Assembly (NCBI RefSeq): GCF_900111675.1
Contig: NZ_FOHO01000002.1
Location: forward strand, 398,634-462,633
Direction: 5' to 3'
DNA: 64,000 nt
From: Paracoccus homiensis
GTDB taxonomy: Bacteria > Pseudomonadota > Alphaproteobacteria > Rhodobacterales > Rhodobacteraceae
The translations under genes were made by a program, and so were the position numbers. Under the pieces are notes generated by a model. It ran no database searches and was not told the origin of the DNA. It was given only the letters and a program-made list of their open reading frames with translations. Numbering within the stretch: the stretch's first letter is position 1; each line of letters begins with the position of its first letter. Of this stretch, positions 36,294 through 44,786 are shown piece by piece.

Positions 36294-36777
36294 TCGGCCA
36301 AGCCGCCGCGTCGCCCTGCTGGGCCTACTGGCCCTGTCGGGCTGCGGGCTGACCCCGGTCTACGGGACCGGGGGGGCGGGCAAGCGGCTGTTCGGCAAGA
36401 TCCGGCCACGCGATCCGCAGACCTATCAGGACTTTGCCTTCAATCAGCGCCTGTCCGAACGTCTTGGCCCCGATGCGGAAGGCGCGTTCGATCTGGACTA
36501 TGTCATCAGCATCGGCGTGGTTCCGCAGGCGATCACCCCCGAAGAGGTCACGACGCGCTATTCGCTGAATGGCACCGTCGATTTCGCGCTGAAGGATGCC
36601 TCGGGCGTGGTTCGGGCGCAGGGACGGGCCAGCGGCTTTACCTCATATTCGACGACCGGCACGACCATCGCCACCCTGACCGCCGAGGGCGATGCCCGCA
36701 AGCGTCTGGCGCGGATGCTGGCAGATCAGGTGGTTACGCGGCTTCTGGCCGCCAGCCCGGACCTGCCCCAGACATGA
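36280..36777 (+). CDS. lptE: LPS assembly lipoprotein LptE-like
   Basis: A 165-residue lipoprotein with signal [14 protein letters not shown] (lipobox L-S-G-C) and GLTPVYG directly after the Cys, a hallmark of LptE. The rest has the two-helix, four-strand character of the family. LptE plugs the LptD barrel that delivers lipopolysaccharide to the outer membrane. It overlaps leuS by 14 bases and holA by 4, the same gene order as in many Gram-negatives. Confidence 0.88.
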   Translation: MSSPDRPSRRVALLGLLALSGCGLTPVYGTGGAGKRLFGKIRPRDPQTYQDFAFNQRLSERLGPDAEGAFDLDYVISIGVVPQAITPEEVTTRYSLNGTVDFALKDASGVVRAQGRASGFTSYSTTGTTIATLTAEGDARKRLARMLADQVVTRLLAASPDLPQT

Positions 36778-37802
36778 ACCTGAAGGGCGGTGAAATCGCC
36801 CGCTATCTGGCGCGGCCCGATCTCTCGCGCCCGGCGCTGCTGATCTATGGTCAGGACGCGATGCGCGTGGCGCTGAAACGGGTCGAGGCGGTGAAGGCCC
36901 TGACCGGCGAGAATGCCGAAGAGGAAATGCGCCTGAACCGGATGCCGGGGGCGGGCCTGCGCAAGGATCCCGCCGCGCTGATGGACGCGATCAAGGAGGT
37001 CGGCTTTTTCCCCGGCCCGCGCGTCGTTCTGGTCGAGGAAACACCCGACACTGCCGCCGACGCGATCCGTGCCGCGATCGAGGCATGGCAGCCCGGCGAT
37101 GCGGTCATGGTGGTGACGGCGGGCGGGCTGGCGAAATCCTCGGCGCTGCGAAAGCTGTTCGAGCCGCACAAGCAGGCCGTCGCGGCGCCCATCTATGACG
37201 ATCCACCCGGCGAGGACGAGATCCGCCGCTGGCTGGAGGCTGCGGGCCTGCGCGAGGTGCCGCGCGATGCCATGCGCGATCTGGCGACGCTGGCCCGTGC
37301 GCTGGATCCCGGCGATCTGCGCCAGACCATCGAAAAGATCGGGCTGTATAAATACGGTGACGACACCCCGCTGACCCCGGCCGAGATCGCGCTGCTTGCC
37401 CCGGCCACGATCGAGGCCGATCTGGACGAGTTGCTGCATGTCGTCGCCGAGGGGCGGGCCGGTGAATTCGGACCGTTGATGCGCCGAATCGAGGGGCAGG
37501 GCACGCAGCCCGTCGCGCTGGCGATTTCCGCGCTGCGCCATTTTCGCGCGCTGCATCTGGCGGCGTCCGATCCGCAGGGCCCTGTCGCCGGTCTGTCGCG
37601 GATGCGTCCGCCCGTGTTCGGGCCCCGGCGCGACCGGATGGCGCGGCAGGCACAAAGCTGGGGCGTCGGCCCGCTGGAAGAGGCCGTGCACACATTGGTC
37701 GATACCGATCTGACGCTGCGCAGCGCCAGCCGTGCGCCGCAGATGGCCCTGATCGAACGTGCCCTGATCCGCCTGGCGATGATCGCCAAGGGCCGCAGGT
37801 GA
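36774..37802 (+). CDS. holA: DNA polymerase III delta subunit
   Basis: A 342-residue HolA, the clamp-loader subunit that opens the beta ring. The N terminus LKGGEIARYLARPDLSRPALLIYGQDAMRV is the family's first strand-helix unit, with NRMPGAGLRKDPAALMDAIKEVGFFPGPRVVLVEE and the C-terminal helical collar (RMARQAQSWGVGPLEEAVHTLVDTDLTLRS). It overlaps lptE (ATGA) and the flavoprotein gene (GTGA). Confidence 0.92.
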   Translation: MNLKGGEIARYLARPDLSRPALLIYGQDAMRVALKRVEAVKALTGENAEEEMRLNRMPGAGLRKDPAALMDAIKEVGFFPGPRVVLVEETPDTAADAIRAAIEAWQPGDAVMVVTAGGLAKSSALRKLFEPHKQAVAAPIYDDPPGEDEIRRWLEAAGLREVPRDAMRDLATLARALDPGDLRQTIEKIGLYKYGDDTPLTPAEIALLAPATIEADLDELLHVVAEGRAGEFGPLMRRIEGQGTQPVALAISALRHFRALHLAASDPQGPVAGLSRMRPPVFGPRRDRMARQAQSWGVGPLEEAVHTLVDTDLTLRSASRAPQMALIERALIRLAMIAKGRR

Positions 37803-38977
37803 GCGCGCCCTTCGCCCTGGTCATCGGTGGCGGTCCGGCGGGGCTGATGGCGGCGGAAACCCTTGCGCGCGCGGGGCTGGCCGTGATCGTGGCCGAGGCC
37901 ATGCCGACGCCGGCGCGCAAATTCCTGATGGCCGGAAAGTCGGGCCTGAACCTGACCAAGCATCAGCCCATCGACCGGTTTCTTGGCCATTTCGACGGCG
38001 CTGCCGCGATGGCGCTGGATTTCGGGCCGGAACAGGTGATGGACTGGGCGGGCGGGCTTGGCATTCAGCTGTTCACGGGTTCGACGGGGCGCGTCTTTCC
38101 GACCGGAATGAAAGCCTCGCCCCTGTTGCGGGCATGGCTGGCACGGCTGCGCGGGATGGGGGTCGATCTGCGCACGCGCTGGCGCTGGATCGGTATCAAG
38201 GACGGGATGCGGTTCGACACGCCACAAGGGGTGCAGCTGCTGCGCCCGCAGGTTACGGTGCTGGCGCTTGGCGGGGCAAGCTGGCCCCGGCTTGGATCGG
38301 ATGCCGCCTGGCTGCCGATCCTGCAAGACGCGGGCGTGAAGATCGCGCCGTTTCAGCCCGCGAATATGGGGTTTCGGGTCGAATGGTCGGATGCCATGTC
38401 CCGCCATTTCGGCCAGCCGGTCAAGGGCACGCAACTGATCGCGGACGATCATGGCAGTCGCGGCGAATGGGTCATCTCGCGCCACGGGATCGAGGGGGGC
38501 GGCATTTATGAGATCGCCGCCGCGCTGCGCGAAGGTGCTGCGGGCCGGATCGACCTTGCGCCGGATACCGATCTGGCCGCGATGCGGATGCGCTTTCAGC
38601 GGCCCAAGGGCAAGCTGTCGGTCGGGAACTGGCTGCGCAAGGTGATCGGCGACCCGGTCAAGGTGGCGCTGTTGCTGGAATGGGGCAGGCCTTGGCCTGC
38701 CGATGCGGCGGGCTGGGCCGATCGTGCGAAGGCCCTGCCGATCCGGCATCTTGGATCGATGGATCTGGACCGCGCGATTTCCAGCGCCGGCGGCGTGCAG
38801 GCCGCCAGCATCGGTCCCGATCTGCAACTGACCGATCTGCCGGGTGTTTTTGTCGCCGGAGAGATGCTGGACTGGGAAGCCCCGACCGGGGGCTATCTGC
38901 TGACCGGATGCCTGTCGCAGGGTCGGGCTGCGGGGATGGCGGCCGCGCGGCGCATGAAAGGCTTGATAGGACAGTAA
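37799..38977 (+). CDS. TIGR03862/BaiN-like flavoprotein
   Basis: A 392-residue FAD-binding protein of the HI0933/BaiN group. The Rossmann motif is VIGGGPAGLMAAETLA, then MAGKSGLNLTKHQP; LALGGASWPRLGSDAAWLPILQ and the C-terminal GVFVAGEMLDWEAPTGGYLLTGCLSQGRAAG are family signatures. Its reaction is unknown; members are treated as NAD(P)/FAD-dependent oxidoreductases. The start is GTG, overlapping the holA stop (GTGA). Confidence 0.88.
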   Translation: MSAPFALVIGGGPAGLMAAETLARAGLAVIVAEAMPTPARKFLMAGKSGLNLTKHQPIDRFLGHFDGAAAMALDFGPEQVMDWAGGLGIQLFTGSTGRVFPTGMKASPLLRAWLARLRGMGVDLRTRWRWIGIKDGMRFDTPQGVQLLRPQVTVLALGGASWPRLGSDAAWLPILQDAGVKIAPFQPANMGFRVEWSDAMSRHFGQPVKGTQLIADDHGSRGEWVISRHGIEGGGIYEIAAALREGAAGRIDLAPDTDLAAMRMRFQRPKGKLSVGNWLRKVIGDPVKVALLLEWGRPWPADAAGWADRAKALPIRHLGSMDLDRAISSAGGVQAASIGPDLQLTDLPGVFVAGEMLDWEAPTGGYLLTGCLSQGRAAGMAAARRMKGLIGQ

Positions 38978-39035
38978 TCCTGTCGTATTATTCGGTCATG
39001 GGAGGAAACCGACTGGCTTTGGCAAAGGGTTTCCA

Positions 39036-39254
39036 ATGGCTTACACGATCACTGACTTCACCCCCGAAATGCGTCGCCGCGTCGACGGCTTTTTCACGCG
39101 CGTCGGCGACGGCATGGCGGCCTATCTGGATGCGCGGTCGCGCCGCGGACAGATCGACCTGCTTGAGGCGAAAACCGATGAGGAACTGGCCCGGATGGGC
39201 CTGACGCGCGACAGGATCGTCGCCCATGTCTTTCGCGACGTGATCTGGGTCTGA
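39036..39254 (+). CDS. DUF1127-like small protein
   Basis: A 72-residue protein whose second half, DLLEAKTDEELARMGLTRDRIVAHVFRDVIWV, matches the DUF1127/YjiS pattern of a short helix-turn-helix ending with a conserved His-Val-Phe. Small alphaproteobacterial DUF1127 proteins bind RNA and affect small-RNA turnover in Rhodobacter. AAAGGG precedes the ATG. Its stop touches the convergent GST gene (zero-base gap). Confidence 0.78.
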   Translation: MAYTITDFTPEMRRRVDGFFTRVGDGMAAYLDARSRRGQIDLLEAKTDEELARMGLTRDRIVAHVFRDVIWV

Positions 39255-39842
39255 TCAGCGTTCCGCGGCCCGCTGCCATGCGGGCCGTTCGCGCATCCGG
39301 TCCAGATAATCCGACAGGCGCTGTTCGGCGATGGGAAACCGCGCCGCCAGCGCCCAGGACAGGCAATGTGCCAGAATGAAATCCGGCACCGTCGGTTGCG
39401 CCCCCATCAGATAGGGGCCCTCGCCGATCCGGTGGATCAGGGTTTTCTGGCTGTGCTCGAATTCCCAGCGAAGCGTGTTCTTGATCGCGCTCAGGCGCAT
39501 CTCCTCGGGCAGGACAAAGCTGTGTCGCGCAGCCAGCCACAATGCGGCATCGAATTCGTCCAGCAGAAACTGGGTCAGGCTGTCCTGCCGCGCCCGGTCC
39601 AGCGTCCCGGCGGGATAGGTGAACCCGCCATGACGGTCTGCCAGATAGGTCAGAATCGCGGTGGAATCGGTGATCGGCGTGCCGTCATCGATCAGTACCG
39701 GCACCTTGCCCGCAGGGTTGAACTCGACGACGCCGTCGCTGCGCGGATTCGCGGGCACATGCTGATAGGGCTGGCCCAGTTCCTCCAGCAGCCACAAGAC
39801 CCGGAAGGTGCGGCTTTTGCCGGTGCCGATCACGGTGTACAT
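39255..39842 (-). CDS. Glutathione S-transferase family protein
   Basis: A 195-residue GST: the thioredoxin-like domain has MYTVIGTGKSRTFRVLWLLEELGQPYQ, FNPAGKVPVLIDDGTPITDSTAILTYLA with the cis-Pro and glutathione-binding D-S, and the all-helical C-terminal domain has MGAQPTVPDFILAHCLSWA. Class and substrate are not clear. GGAAGGA precedes the ATG at 39842; the longer open frame to 39974 overlaps the thioesterase gene and is rejected. Confidence 0.88.
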   Translation of the reverse strand: MYTVIGTGKSRTFRVLWLLEELGQPYQHVPANPRSDGVVEFNPAGKVPVLIDDGTPITDSTAILTYLADRHGGFTYPAGTLDRARQDSLTQFLLDEFDAALWLAARHSFVLPEEMRLSAIKNTLRWEFEHSQKTLIHRIGEGPYLMGAQPTVPDFILAHCLSWALAARFPIAEQRLSDYLDRMRERPAWQRAAER

Positions 39843-39846
39843 CGGG

Positions 39847-40266
39847 CTATTCCTTCCATTCCAGAACCAGTTGCGTCTGCGTGACGATGGCGGCGGTCTT
39901 GCCGTCATCGCGGGTGATCGTGGTCTGCCAGATCTGCGTGGTTCGGCCGCGATGCAGGGGTGTCGCGACGGCATGCGCGGTATCGCCGATCCGGATCGGG
40001 CGCAGGAAGTTGGTCTTGCTTTCCAGGGTGGTGGTGGTCATGCCCTGCGGCAGGTTCATGAAGGTCGCCGTTCCGCCCGCGTTATCGGCCAGCCCCATGA
40101 TCGCGCCACCGTGCAGCACGCCATTTCGATTGGCCAGAAGCGGCGTGACCGGCATCTCCATCTCGACCCGCTCTGCCGAGGCGTGGATCAGCCGCGCGCC
40201 AAGATGGCGGGCGAACTCTGGCTGCGCGGCTGCGCGGTCCTGCAGGGCATTGGGCTGTTCGGTCAT
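39847..40266 (-). CDS. PaaI family hotdog thioesterase
   Basis: A 139-residue hotdog-fold protein. NRNGVLHGGAIMGLADNAGGTA is the PaaI-type active-site helix, and TLESKTNFLRPIRIGD is the next conserved strand. Such enzymes hydrolyse acyl- or aryl-CoA thioesters as small tetramers. AAGGGGGA precedes the ATG. Four bases separate it from the GST gene, so they are likely cotranscribed. Confidence 0.88.
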   Translation of the reverse strand: MTEQPNALQDRAAAQPEFARHLGARLIHASAERVEMEMPVTPLLANRNGVLHGGAIMGLADNAGGTATFMNLPQGMTTTTLESKTNFLRPIRIGDTAHAVATPLHRGRTTQIWQTTITRDDGKTAAIVTQTQLVLEWKE

Positions 40267-40323
40267 GCTGTCCCCCTTCGCTTCCATCAAAATCGGCGGA
40301 CGGGGGCTTGGCAAGAGGGGGGA

Positions 40324-40905
40324 TCAGGCCTTTCCGCAGGAAATCAGCTGGGTGCGATAGGTCTTGGCGCGCTGACCGACCTTGCCGGCCACGCCGACAA
40401 GCCAGCCCTTGGACAGATAGGATTTGCGCGCATAGCCCGCACGGCCTTCGTGATAGGCCAGATATTGCGAGGTGGCGTCCCATTTCGACAGGCCCAGCCG
40501 TTTGGATGATCCGTCCATGTACCAGCCCATGAAATCGGTCGCGTCATTGATATTGTCGCGGCGGGCTCGGCGATTGCCGGTTTCCTTCACATATTCCTCC
40601 CAGGTGCCGTCCAGCGCCTGGCTATAGCCATAGGCGCTGCTTTGGCGGCCGATGGGAATCACCCCCAATGCATATTGATGCGGGGTGCGGGCATCGCCGA
40701 TGAATTTCGATTCCTGGTGAATCGCGGCCATCTGCACATGCACCGGCACGCCCCAGCGGCGTTCGGTTTTCTTCATGGCGCGCAGATAGGCGGGGCGCTC
40801 GGCCACGATGGCGCACGCATTGTCCAGATTACGCGGCGCCTTGTAGTTGCCGCCGCCGCATGATGCGACCAGCCCGACGATCGCGAGTTTCAGAAACCTG
40901 TTCAT
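40324..40905 (-). CDS. Lytic-transglycosylase-like lipoprotein (SLT fold)
   Basis: A 193-residue lipoprotein (MNRFLKLAIVGLVASC, lipobox V-A-S-C). The SLT-like core includes AAIHQESKFIGDART with the catalytic-type Glu, SSAYGYSQALDGTWEEY, and DNINDATDFMGWYMDGSSKRLGLSKWDATSQYLAYHEGRAGY. This pattern is a common Rhodobacteraceae variant of transglycosylase SLT. It would cut glycan strands at the inner face of the outer membrane. Confidence 0.82.
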   Translation of the reverse strand: MNRFLKLAIVGLVASCGGGNYKAPRNLDNACAIVAERPAYLRAMKKTERRWGVPVHVQMAAIHQESKFIGDARTPHQYALGVIPIGRQSSAYGYSQALDGTWEEYVKETGNRRARRDNINDATDFMGWYMDGSSKRLGLSKWDATSQYLAYHEGRAGYARKSYLSKGWLVGVAGKVGQRAKTYRTQLISCGKA

Positions 40906-40996
40906 CCTGCCCTCTTGTCGTTTTTCCGAAATATTACGGGAAAACACGCCAAGGTGAAATCACAAAGCCTACAGGATCGGCGGCTGGCCGCTGGCA

Positions 40997-41019
40997 GGTG
41001 ATGTCAGATCGACATCACC
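40997..41019. terminator. Stem-loop at the 3' end of glpK
   Basis: A 9-bp perfect stem (GGTGATGTC, loop AGATC, GACATCACC) overlaps the last codons and stop of glpK. It has no T-run on either side and may protect the 3' end or aid Rho-dependent termination. Confidence 0.4.
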
Positions 41020-42479
41020 GCCTGAACCGCGCGTTGCCAGCGGGCATAGCGGGCGTCCCGGTCCGATTGTCCCATTCCCGGTTCGAACCGACGGTCCAGG
41101 CGCCATGCCTTGGCATATTCCTCGGGCGCGGGGCACAGCCCGGCCTGATAGCCCGCCAGCCAGGCCGCGCCTTGCGCCGTGGTTTCCGTGTTCTCGGGAC
41201 GATCCACCGGGGCGCCGATGATATCGGCCAGAAACTGCATCGCCGGACCGCTGGCCGTCATCCCGCCATCCACGCGCAGCACCGCGTCGCCGGCCGCCGA
41301 CCAATCGGCACGCATCGAATCAAGCAGATCACGCGTCTGGAAGCCGACACTTTCCAACGCGGCCAGCGCAAGTTCCGCCGGGCCGGTGTTTCGCGTCAGC
41401 CCGAAGATCGCGCCCCGCGCCTGAGGGTCCCAATGCGGCGCCCCCAACCCGGTGAAGGCCGGCACCAGAATGATCTGCTGGCTGCGGTCGGCCTCTTGCG
41501 ACAGGGGGCCTGTCTCTCCGGCCTCGCGGATCATCTTCAGCCCGTCGCGCAGCCATTGTACCACCGCGCCCGCGATGAAGATGCTGCCTTCCAGCGCGTA
41601 GACGGGCTTGCCCTTCAACTGATAGGCGATCGTGGTCAGCAACCGGTTTTCCGACCGCACGGCTTCGGTTCCGGTATTCAGCAGCGCAAAGCAGCCGGTG
41701 CCATAGGTGGATTTCATCATGCCGGGCTGGAAACAGGCCTGCCCCACGGTCGCGGCCTGCTGATCGCCCGCCACACCAAGGATGGGGATCTCGCGCCCGA
41801 ACAGGTCCGCGCGGGTGATCCCGAATTCCGAGGCACTGTCCCGTACCTCGGGCAGCAGGGCCATGGGCACGCCAAACAGCTTGCACATATCTTCGGACCA
41901 GCGGCCCTTGTGGATGTCATACAGCATCGTCCGGCTGGCATTGGTCGCGTCTGTCACATGCGAGCGACCGCCGGTCAGCTTCCAGATCAGAAAGCTGTCA
42001 ACCGTGCCAAAGGCCAGATCCCCCGCCTCGGCCCGGGCCCTGGCCCCCTCCACCCGATCGAGGATCCAGGCAATCTTGGTGGCGCTGAAATACGGGTCCA
42101 GCAGCAGCCCCGTCGTGTCGGTAACCTGATCTTCGACACCTTGGGCCTTCAGCCGGTCAATGACATCGGCGGTACGGCGATCCTGCCAGACAATGGCATT
42201 GTGGATCGGCGCGCCAGTCTTGCGGTCCCAGATGATCACGGTCTCGCGCTGATTGGTGATGCCGATAGCATCGATACGCGGATTTCCCGCCTTCTCGATG
42301 GCCCCGCGCGCGGTCGCAGCGCTGGTGGTCCAGATATCGTCCGGCTCATGCTCGACCCATCCCGATTGCGGGAAGTGTTGGGTGAACTCCTGCTGCGCCT
42401 TGGCCTGCACCCGCAGGTCGTCACCGAAAACCAGCGCGCGCGAGGACGTTGTCCCCTGATCCATGGCTAGAATGGTCAT
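41004..42479 (-). CDS. glpK: Glycerol kinase
   Basis: A 491-residue FGGY kinase that phosphorylates glycerol. [13 protein letters not shown] is the N-terminal phosphate loop, [14 protein letters not shown] contacts substrate, and [30 protein letters not shown] and [20 protein letters not shown] are the FGGY signatures. The ATG at 42479 has GGAAGGAG upstream; the frame extends to 42533. It is the last gene of the glycerol module, separated from glpV by a terminator and a large inverted repeat, so it may have its own promoter or depend on read-through. Confidence 0.97.
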   Translation of the reverse strand: MTILAMDQGTTSSRALVFGDDLRVQAKAQQEFTQHFPQSGWVEHEPDDIWTTSAATARGAIEKAGNPRIDAIGITNQRETVIIWDRKTGAPIHNAIVWQDRRTADVIDRLKAQGVEDQVTDTTGLLLDPYFSATKIAWILDRVEGARARAEAGDLAFGTVDSFLIWKLTGGRSHVTDATNASRTMLYDIHKGRWSEDMCKLFGVPMALLPEVRDSASEFGITRADLFGREIPILGVAGDQQAATVGQACFQPGMMKSTYGTGCFALLNTGTEAVRSENRLLTTIAYQLKGKPVYALEGSIFIAGAVVQWLRDGLKMIREAGETGPLSQEADRSQQIILVPAFTGLGAPHWDPQARGAIFGLTRNTGPAELALAALESVGFQTRDLLDSMRADWSAAGDAVLRVDGGMTASGPAMQFLADIIGAPVDRPENTETTAQGAAWLAGYQAGLCPAPEEYAKAWRLDRRFEPGMGQSDRDARYARWQRAVQAVMSI

Positions 42480-42499
42480 TTCGGCTGTTCTCCTTCCAT

Positions 42500-42520
42500 T
42501 TCTTCTTTGCGCAAATACCC
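42500..42520 (+). repeat. Dispersed 21-base repeat, copy 2 (variant)
   Basis: TTCTTTGCGCAAATACCC (preceded by TTC) differs from copies 1 and 3 only at the two central bases (CG instead of TC). It lies 20 bases upstream of the glpK start and is inverted relative to copy 3, with which it could form a long hairpin across 42500-42577. Confidence 0.65.
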
Positions 42521-42556
42521 CCGCCGGAGGCACCCGACATCACCGCCGGGATCATT

Positions 42557-42577
42557 GGGTATTTGGACAAAGAAGAA
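42557..42577 (-). repeat. Dispersed 21-base repeat, copy 3
   Basis: The minus strand reads the same 21 bases as copy 1. It directly follows the glpV terminator stem, so its TTCTTCTTT serves as the U-rich tail. Confidence 0.7.
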
Positions 42578-42602
42578 GGGGCGGCCAGATGACTGCCCCT
42601 TC
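42575..42602 (-). terminator. Terminator of glpV
   Basis: Stem GAAGGGGC/GCCCCTTC with a 12-base loop, 18 bases after the glpV stop; on the minus strand the tail is TTCTTTGT from the 21-base repeat. Confidence 0.75.
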
Positions 42603-42620
42603 CAAGACTATCTGACGAGA

Positions 42621-44339
42621 TTACTCCTGCCAGCTTTTGACGAGTTCGTCATAGCTGATCGTCTCGGGTTGCGGCTTTTCGTTTTCAAGTTGCAGCTGGG
42701 GCGCGATGGTGCCGTTTTCCTTGGCGAAGTTGTTCCACCATTCAAGATCATGCTCTTCCGCCAGTTTCGGTCCGATATCGCCCTGGATGCCGGCACGTTC
42801 AAGACGCTCCATGACCTTTTCCTGTTCGGCGCACAGGCTGTCCATTGCCTCTTGTGCGGTCTTGGCGCCCGACGAGGCGTCGCCGATGGCCTGCCACCAC
42901 AATTGTGCAAGCTTCGGATAGTCAGGAACATTGGTCCCTGTGGGCGACCAGTTCAGCCGCGCGGGCGAGCGGTAGAATTCGATCAGGCCGCCCAGTTTCG
43001 GGGCGCGTTCGGTGAAGCTGTCATGTTGGATCGACGATTCGCGGATGAAGGTCAGGCCGACATGGCTTTTCTTCACGTCCACGGTCTTCGAAGTGACGAA
43101 TTGTGCGTAAAGCCATGCAGCCTTGGCGCGGTCATCGGGGGTCGATTTCAGCAGCGTCCAGGATCCGGCGTCCTGATAGCCCAGCTTCATGCCGTCCTGC
43201 CAATAGGCACCATGGGGCGAGGGGGCCATGCGCCATTTCGGCGTGCCATCCTCGTTCACGACCGGCAGGCCGTCCTTGACCATGTCGGCGGTGAAGGCCG
43301 TATACCAGAACATCTGCTGGGCGATTTCGCCCTGTGCCGGGACCGGGCCGGATTCGCTGAAGGTCATGCCCTGGGCCGCGGGCGGGGCATAAGCCTCCAT
43401 CCAGTCCAGGTATTTCTGGATGGCATAGACCGAAGCCGGGCCATTGGTGTCGCCGCCGCGGGCCACGCAGGAGCCGACGGGGCGGCTGTTCTCGTCGACG
43501 CGGATGCCCCATTCATCGACCGGGACGCCGTTCGGGATACCCTTGTCGCCGTTTCCGGCCATCGACAGCCACGCATCGGTGAAACGCCAGCCGAGGCTGG
43601 GATCCTTCTTGCCATAATCCATATGGCCGTAGACCTGCTTGCCGTCGATTTCGCGGCCGGTGAAGAACTCGGCGATGTCCTGATAGGCCGACCAGTTGAC
43701 CGGCACGCCCAGATCGTAGCCGTATTTCTCTTTGAACTCGGCCTGGATGTCGGCATCGTTGAACCAGTCATAGCGGAACCAGTAGAGGTTCGCGAATTGC
43801 TGGTCGGGCAGCTGGTACAGGTTTCCGTCCGGCGCGGTGGTGAAGGATTTCCCGATGAAATCGTCCAGATCCAGGCCGGGATTGGTGACATCCGCCCCCG
43901 CATTCGCCATCCAGTCGGTCAGGTTGCGGGCCTGCTGATAGCGCCAATGGGTGCCGATCAGATCGGAATCGTTGACATAGGCGTCATAGACGTTTTCGCC
44001 CGACTGCATCTGCGTCTGCAGCTTTTCGACCACATCGCCCTCGCCGATCAGGTCATGGGTGATCTTGATGCCGGTGATCGCGGTGAAGGCCGGGGCCAGA
44101 ACCTTGGCTTCGTATTCATGCGTGGTGATGGTTTCCGACACGACGTTGATTTCCATCCCGGCGAAGGGCTGGGCGGCGTCGACGAACCATTGCATCTCGG
44201 CTTCCTGCTCTTCTCGGGTCAGGGTCGAGTTGTCGATTTCGGCATCCAGAAAGGCCTTGGCCTCGTCCATGCCGGCCTGTGCGGAACTGACCATCAGCGC
44301 CAGCGCCAGCGCCATGGCCGTTGTCAGGTGTAGTTTCAT
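42621..44339 (-). CDS. glpV: Glycerol ABC transporter substrate-binding protein
   Basis: A 572-residue periplasmic binding protein. A signal peptide (residues 1-22, ending AQA) precedes a long extracellular-solute-binding fold with MQWFVDAAQPFAGMEINVVSETITTHEYEAKVLAPAFTAITGIKITHDLIGEGDVVEKLQTQ. Length and sequence match the GlpV type found in rhizobial glycerol transporters, which binds glycerol in the periplasm. A hairpin in the 39-base gap after glpU and its own terminator suggest that it can be made in excess over the membrane parts, as is usual for binding proteins. Confidence 0.93.
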   Translation of the reverse strand: MKLHLTTAMALALALMVSSAQAGMDEAKAFLDAEIDNSTLTREEQEAEMQWFVDAAQPFAGMEINVVSETITTHEYEAKVLAPAFTAITGIKITHDLIGEGDVVEKLQTQMQSGENVYDAYVNDSDLIGTHWRYQQARNLTDWMANAGADVTNPGLDLDDFIGKSFTTAPDGNLYQLPDQQFANLYWFRYDWFNDADIQAEFKEKYGYDLGVPVNWSAYQDIAEFFTGREIDGKQVYGHMDYGKKDPSLGWRFTDAWLSMAGNGDKGIPNGVPVDEWGIRVDENSRPVGSCVARGGDTNGPASVYAIQKYLDWMEAYAPPAAQGMTFSESGPVPAQGEIAQQMFWYTAFTADMVKDGLPVVNEDGTPKWRMAPSPHGAYWQDGMKLGYQDAGSWTLLKSTPDDRAKAAWLYAQFVTSKTVDVKKSHVGLTFIRESSIQHDSFTERAPKLGGLIEFYRSPARLNWSPTGTNVPDYPKLAQLWWQAIGDASSGAKTAQEAMDSLCAEQEKVMERLERAGIQGDIGPKLAEEHDLEWWNNFAKENGTIAPQLQLENEKPQPETISYDELVKSWQE

Positions 44340-44357
44340 TCTCTCCTCCCACGTGAT

Positions 44358-44373
44358 GCCGGGTTTTCCCGGC
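44358..44373. promoter_or_regulatory. Intra-operon hairpin between glpU and glpV
   Basis: A 6-bp GCCGGG/CCCGGC stem with a 4-base loop lies between two operon genes, 19 bases before glpV. It may stabilise one part of the mRNA and raise the amount of binding protein; no T-run on the transcribed strand. Confidence 0.4.
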
Positions 44374-44378
44374 GGTTT

Positions 44379-44786
44379 TCACACCCAGCGAAAGACCGCT
44401 GCGGCGTAGATCAGGGCGCAGCCCAGGCCGCCCCAAAGCGGCATGCCGATCAGCCCCAGCCAGATCAGGCAGATGAAGGCGCTGCCGAGCAGGCTGATGA
44501 ACAGGCGGTCGCCGCGTGTCGTCGTGATGCCCAGAATGCCTTTGCGCGGCGTCTCCGGAAAGCGAATTGCAAGCCAGGTGAACAGGATCAGCAGGCCCGC
44601 GATGATGGTGAAGAACAGCGCGGTCGGAAAGGTCCAGGCCATCCAGCCGCCGGGATCGAGGCTGCCGGTCCAGTCCCTTGCCTCGTCGCGCAGGGGCACC
44701 TGCGTGGACAGCCAGAACAGGAAGCCGATCCACAAGACGCCCGCGATCGCGAAACCGGTATTCAGGGATTTGCGCATCGCCTTCAT
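44379..44786 (-). CDS. glpU: Small membrane protein GlpU (DUF2160-like)
   Basis: A 135-residue protein with four hydrophobic helices (about residues 9-27, 50-70, 90-110 and 113-130), matching the small integral membrane protein of the glpSTPQUV systems. Its role in glycerol uptake is not defined. Its ATG overlaps the stop of the unusual ORF upstream (ATGA) rather than following glpQ directly, which is how the operon would normally run. Confidence 0.85.
   Translation of the reverse strand: MKAMRKSLNTGFAIAGVLWIGFLFWLSTQVPLRDEARDWTGSLDPGGWMAWTFPTALFFTIIAGLLILFTWLAIRFPETPRKGILGITTTRGDRLFISLLGSAFICLIWLGLIGMPLWGGLGCALIYAAAVFRWV

Noticed and set aside
42507..44333. 608-codon plus-strand ORF opposite glpV
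   Set aside because: Shadow of the binding-protein gene, which has a signal peptide and family motifs.
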